Source: Pseudomonadota bacterium
GTDB taxonomy: Bacteria; Desulfobacterota; Desulfovibrionia; Desulfovibrionales; Desulfovibrionaceae
Assembly (NCBI GenBank): GCA_023435825.1
Contig: JAEZMB010000303.1
Span: 1 to 10,250, forward strand
Direction: 5' to 3'
DNA length: 10,250 bases
The notes beneath the pieces are model-generated. The model saw only the letters and a program-made list of their open reading frames with translations. It had not been told where the DNA came from and ran no database searches. Both the position numbers and the translations under genes were made by a program. Positions 5,833-10,250 of the stretch are shown here, one piece after another (the stretch's first letter is position 1; each line of letters begins with the position of its first letter).

Positions 5833-6222
5833 ATGCGCGTGATCAAAGTGCTTTTCCTGCTGGTTTTCTTCTTCGTCTGCATGCTCTTTTTCGTGCAGAA
5901 CACCGCCATCCTCGAAACCGCCCTGCTGCTCAAGCTCGGCGCCTTCGGCTATCAGGTCCAGACTCCCGGCGTGCCCTTCTACGTCGTGCTGCTCCTGAGC
6001 TTCGTGGCCGGCGGCCTGTTCGCCACCCTGTACTTCCTGGCCGAGAAGGTCCGCTTGGCCTCGGGCATGCGCAGCCTGCAAAACAAGGTCAACGCCCTGG
6101 AAAAGCAGATGGCCCAGCAGAAGAAGTCCACCGTGGCCACGCCCCCGAGCTTCGCCGCCGTTGCCCCGGCTCCGGCCGCCGCCCCGGCCGCGACCAGCGA
6201 ACCTCAAAAGGCCGAAGCCTAG
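5833..6222 (+). CDS. LapA-domain (DUF1049) inner-membrane protein
   Basis: A 129-residue membrane protein with two hydrophobic segments, at about residues 4-21 (very Phe/Leu-rich) and 47-69. The FFVQN motif ends the first segment, as is usual for the LapA/DUF1049 domain. After the second segment comes a probable coiled coil (about 74-97, LASGMRSLQNKVNALEKQMAQQKK) and then an Ala/Pro-rich, probably disordered tail (about 102-129). In E. coli the LapA (YciS) relative works with LapB in regulating lipopolysaccharide synthesis, but many DUF1049 proteins lack that partner, and no lapB-like gene lies here. Both ends are probably cytoplasmic. The gene is 13 nt after the HIT stop and 12 nt before mutS. 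The domain call is good; the role is uncertain. Confidence 0.82.
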   Translation: MRVIKVLFLLVFFFVCMLFFVQNTAILETALLLKLGAFGYQVQTPGVPFYVVLLLSFVAGGLFATLYFLAEKVRLASGMRSLQNKVNALEKQMAQQKKSTVATPPSFAAVAPAPAAAPAATSEPQKAEA

Positions 6223-6234
6223 CCCGGAGCGTCC

Positions 6235-8898
6235 TTGCCTGCCGTGGGGGATTTCAAGATGACCCCCATGCTCGAACAGTATCTGCGCGCCAAGGCCGAG
6301 CACCCTGACGCGCTGCTGTTCTACCGCATGGGGGATTTCTACGAATTGTTTTTCGAGGACGCCATCACCGCGGCCCGCGAACTGCAAATCACCCTCACCA
6401 CGCGCAATCCCGGAGCGGATTCGCCCATCCCCATGTGCGGCGTGCCGCATCACGCCGCCGAGGGGTATCTGGCCGAACTGCTCGAAAAAGGGTTTTCGGT
6501 CGCCGTTTGCGACCAGATCGAGGACCCGCGGCAGGCAAAGGGCCTGGTCAAACGGGCCGTCACCCGGGTGCTCACCCCGGGCACGGCCGTGGAAGACGGC
6601 AACCTGCGGGCCAAGGAACACAACTTCCTGGCCGCCCTCTATTACGATGCCGACGAACGGGCCGGCGGCCTGGCCTGGGTCGACTGCTCCACCGGCGAAT
6701 GGTCCGGCCTGCATTCCCGCGACGCCGCCCGCCTGTGGCAGTGGATGGTGAAGATCGGCCCTCGCGAACTGCTCCTGCCCGAAGGCGTTACCCCGCCCCG
6801 CGACATCCCCCTGGCCGGCGTCCACGTCACCACCGTGCCGCCACGGCCCCATTTCGATTTCGCCGCCGGCCGCGACAAGGTGCTTTCCGCCCAGTCCGTG
6901 GCCGATCTGGCCGCGCTTGACTGCACCGACAAGCCCCAGCTCGTGCGGGCCATGGGCGCGCTTTTGACCTATCTAAGCGCCACCTACATGCGCGATCTCG
7001 GCCATCTGGGACCCTTTAAGCCGGTCAACCTCGGCCGGCACATGCTCCTGGACGAGGTCACCGAGCGCAATCTGGAAATTTTCCGACGCCTGGACGGCCG
7101 CAAGGGCCGGGGCACGCTGTGGCACGTGCTGGACCGCACCCAGACGCCTATGGGCGGGCGGCTGCTCGAAACCATGCTGCGCCAGCCCTGGCTCGATCTT
7201 GGCCCCATCCACGAGACCCAGGAAGCGGTGGCCCTTTTCGTCGAGGACGAGAGCCTTCGCCGCCTGGTCCGGGAAGACCTGGCCGGGGTCTACGACCTGG
7301 AGCGGCTCATCACCCGCATTTTCCTCGGCCGGGCCGTGCCGCGCGATTTCACCGCCCTGCGCCAGTCCCTGGCCGCCCTGCCCGCGTTGCGCCAGCGCCT
7401 GTCCGGGGCCGCCTCGGCCAAGGCCGCCAGCGCCCTGCTGTCGGGCTGGGACGACCTCGACGACCTCTTCGAGCTCCTGTCCCGGGCCCTGGTCGATGCC
7501 CCGCCAGTGCTTGTCACCGAGGGGGGGCTGTTCCGGGCCGGCTACCATCCCGACCTCGACGAGCTGCTCGATCTGGCCGAGCACGGCGAACAAAAGCTCC
7601 AGGAACTGCTGGCCCGGGAACAGGAAGCCGGCAACCTGCCCAAGCTCAAGCTCGGCTTCAACCGAGTCTTCGGCTACTATTTCGAGCTGTCCAAGTCGGC
7701 CGGCTACGCCCCGGCCCATTTCGAACGCCGCCAGACCCTGGCCAACTGCGAACGCTACGTCACCCCGGCCCTCAAGGAACTCGAAGACAAGCTCCTGGCT
7801 TCCGGCGAAAAGCGCAAGACGCTGGAATACAATCTTTTCCGGGAACTGCGCGACCACGTGGCCGGACTGCGCGAGCGGGTCATGGAAACCGCCGCCCGGG
7901 TGGCCCGCCTGGACGTCTGGCAGGGCCTGGCCGAGGCCGCCGTGGCCGGCGACTGGACCCGCCCCGAACTCCACGCCGGCCAAGCCATCACCATCCGGGG
8001 CGGCCGCCATCCCGTGGTCGAGGCCGTCACCGGCGTTGGCAACTACATCCCCAACGACGTGAGCCTGGACGAATCGACCCGGATGCTGCTCATCACCGGC
8101 CCCAACATGGCCGGCAAATCCACGGTGCTGCGCCAGACCGCGCTCATTGCCATCCTGGCCCAGATCGGCTCCTTCGTGCCGGCGACCAAGGCCAGCGTGG
8201 GGCTGGTGGACCGGGTCTTTTGCCGGGTCGGGGCCTCGGACAACCTGGCCCAGGGCCAGTCCACCTTCATGGTGGAAATGATGGAAACGGCCCGCATCCT
8301 GCGCCAGGCCGGCAAGAAAAGCCTGGTCATTCTTGATGAAATCGGGCGCGGCACGGCCACCTTCGACGGCCTGGCCCTGGCCTGGGCCGTGGTCGAGGAA
8401 CTGTGCGGCCGCGATGACGGCCACGGCGTGCGCACCCTTTTCGCCACCCACTACCACGAGCTGACCGCCCTGGAAGGCCGCATCCCGGGGCTCAAAAACG
8501 CCAACATCGCGGTCAAGGAATGGAAGGGCGACATCATTTTCCTGCGCCGCCTGCTGCCCGGCCCGGCCGACCGCAGCTACGGCGTGGAAGTGGCCAAATT
8601 GGCCGGCGTGCCGCGAAACGTGGTCAAGCGCGCCCGGGAGATCCTGGGCGAGCTCGAAAGCTGCCGCGATCCCGGCCAGGCCGCCCGGGGCAACCGCGAG
8701 CGTGGCCAGCCGTCCCTGCCCGGGCTGTTCGCCGTGCAGCCGCCCCAGGCCGCTCCCGACGAGGCCGAGGCCCGGCCCGATCTGCCTGCCCTGCTTCTTG
8801 ACGAACTGTCGCGCCTCGAACTAGACCGAATGACGCCGCTTGAAGCCCTGACGCTGCTTTGCGACTGGAAAGGGCGATTTGGCGGCAACGCCCGCTAA
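6235..8898 (+). CDS. mutS: DNA mismatch repair protein MutS
   Basis: ATPase that recognises base mismatches and small loops and starts methyl-independent or MutL-driven repair. The mismatch-contacting GDFYELF motif is at 33-39 (Phe35, Glu37). The clamp/lever region has FNRVFGYYFELSKS, the typical segment before the ATPase. Walker A is GPNMAGKST (622-630), Walker B ends at Asp701-Glu702 within VILDEIGRGTATFDG, and FATHYHEL follows as the switch His motif. Its 887 residues are near the usual 850-890. A region like QPSLPGLF before the C-terminal helices stands where other MutS proteins carry a beta-clamp-binding peptide. The TTG start at 6235 has GGAG 5 nt upstream; an ATG at 6259 with GGGGGA 7 nt upstream is a fair alternative and would shorten the protein by 8 residues. 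It lies in the same operon as the LapA-domain gene and lysA. Confidence 0.97.
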   Translation: MPAVGDFKMTPMLEQYLRAKAEHPDALLFYRMGDFYELFFEDAITAARELQITLTTRNPGADSPIPMCGVPHHAAEGYLAELLEKGFSVAVCDQIEDPRQAKGLVKRAVTRVLTPGTAVEDGNLRAKEHNFLAALYYDADERAGGLAWVDCSTGEWSGLHSRDAARLWQWMVKIGPRELLLPEGVTPPRDIPLAGVHVTTVPPRPHFDFAAGRDKVLSAQSVADLAALDCTDKPQLVRAMGALLTYLSATYMRDLGHLGPFKPVNLGRHMLLDEVTERNLEIFRRLDGRKGRGTLWHVLDRTQTPMGGRLLETMLRQPWLDLGPIHETQEAVALFVEDESLRRLVREDLAGVYDLERLITRIFLGRAVPRDFTALRQSLAALPALRQRLSGAASAKAASALLSGWDDLDDLFELLSRALVDAPPVLVTEGGLFRAGYHPDLDELLDLAEHGEQKLQELLAREQEAGNLPKLKLGFNRVFGYYFELSKSAGYAPAHFERRQTLANCERYVTPALKELEDKLLASGEKRKTLEYNLFRELRDHVAGLRERVMETAARVARLDVWQGLAEAAVAGDWTRPELHAGQAITIRGGRHPVVEAVTGVGNYIPNDVSLDESTRMLLITGPNMAGKSTVLRQTALIAILAQIGSFVPATKASVGLVDRVFCRVGASDNLAQGQSTFMVEMMETARILRQAGKKSLVILDEIGRGTATFDGLALAWAVVEELCGRDDGHGVRTLFATHYHELTALEGRIPGLKNANIAVKEWKGDIIFLRRLLPGPADRSYGVEVAKLAGVPRNVVKRAREILGELESCRDPGQAARGNRERGQPSLPGLFAVQPPQAAPDEAEARPDLPALLLDELSRLELDRMTPLEALTLLCDWKGRFGGNAR

Positions 8899-8910
8899 GG
8901 AGACCAGCCC

Positions 8911-10145
<1,235 letters not shown>

Positions 10146-10149
<4 letters not shown>

Positions 10150-10250
10150 TGTCGCTTCCACCAAAGCGTCGATAGCGTTTCGTAGACCCGGCATTCTTGA
10201 GGAATGCACGCCAGCGCCTTTTGGACATCGCGCCCGGCCCGCCTTTGCGC
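10146..10250 (-). CDS. Possible C-terminus of a convergent gene (partial)
   Basis: On the minus strand an open frame enters from the window edge and ends in TAG at 10148-10146, so the two stop codons share a CTAG. The 34 visible residues end in CRVYETLSTLWWKRH, a plausible protein tail with mixed composition. I do not recognise it. About two thirds of its third positions are G or C, lower than in the neighbours, and a chance 35-codon open frame is common in DNA this GC-rich. If it is not coding, the 100 bases after lysA contain only a small hairpin. Confidence 0.25.
10191..10207. other. Small hairpin downstream of lysA
   Basis: GCATTC (10191-10196) and GAATGC (10202-10207) form a perfect 6-bp stem around TTGAG, 42 nt after the lysA stop. 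No T-tract follows directly on either strand, so it is a weak candidate for a terminator and could equally be a chance palindrome inside a convergent gene. Confidence 0.3.

Noticed and set aside
6973..8457. A 494-codon open frame on the minus strand opposite mutS
   Set aside because: The mutS frame is complete and conserved throughout. The antisense composition is typical of a GC-rich shadow and it has no ribosome site or domain.
8899..8910. Regulatory leader such as a lysine riboswitch before lysA
   Set aside because: Only 12 nt separate mutS and lysA and they hold the ribosome site; there is no room for such an element.

Overview
The window is high-GC chromosomal DNA with strong third-position G/C bias, tightly packed genes and good Shine-Dalgarno sites. 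Protein style (UvrC, MutS, LysA, the HIT protein, a LapA-domain protein next to mutS) suggests a sulfate-reducing Desulfovibrionaceae-type bacterium, perhaps close to Solidesulfovibrio. That placement is an inference from general resemblance, not a search result. I see no mobile element, phage gene, CRISPR array, tRNA or rRNA.

Layout. 1-165: a G/C-run leader with competing hairpins and no gene. 166-1540 (+): tag (3-methyladenine DNA glycosylase I), a DUF488-family protein, and a 78-residue protein I do not recognise. 1541-1691: a convergent intergenic stretch with two copies of a 63-bp tandem repeat. 4712-1692 (-): uvrC, then a class I SAM-dependent methyltransferase, then a ywbE-type DUF2196 protein, the last two coupled by a GTGA overlap. 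4713-4827: a divergent intergenic gap. 4828-10149 (+): a compact five-gene run of a LOG/TIGR00725-like protein, a HIT-domain protein, a LapA-domain membrane protein, mutS and lysA. Its gaps are a 1-nt overlap, then 13, 12 and 12 nt. 10150-10250: a short tail, possibly holding the C-terminus of a convergent minus-strand gene.

Functionally, three DNA-repair routes lie within 9 kb: base excision of alkylated adenine (Tag), nucleotide excision (UvrC) and mismatch recognition (MutS). They sit in three separate transcription units, so this is proximity and not one repair operon. The mutS-lysA unit mixes repair, nucleotide-type hydrolases (LOG, HIT), a membrane protein and the last step of lysine synthesis; the tight spacing implies co-transcription, not a shared pathway.

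I found no convincing new multi-gene system. The best second looks are the 63-bp repeat (open for 21 codons per unit on the minus strand and overlapping the ywbE stop), the roughly 95-residue disordered-looking insert in UvrC, the His-to-Cys change in the DUF488 signature, the HxHxQ motif of the HIT protein, and the coupled methyltransferase-ywbE pair.
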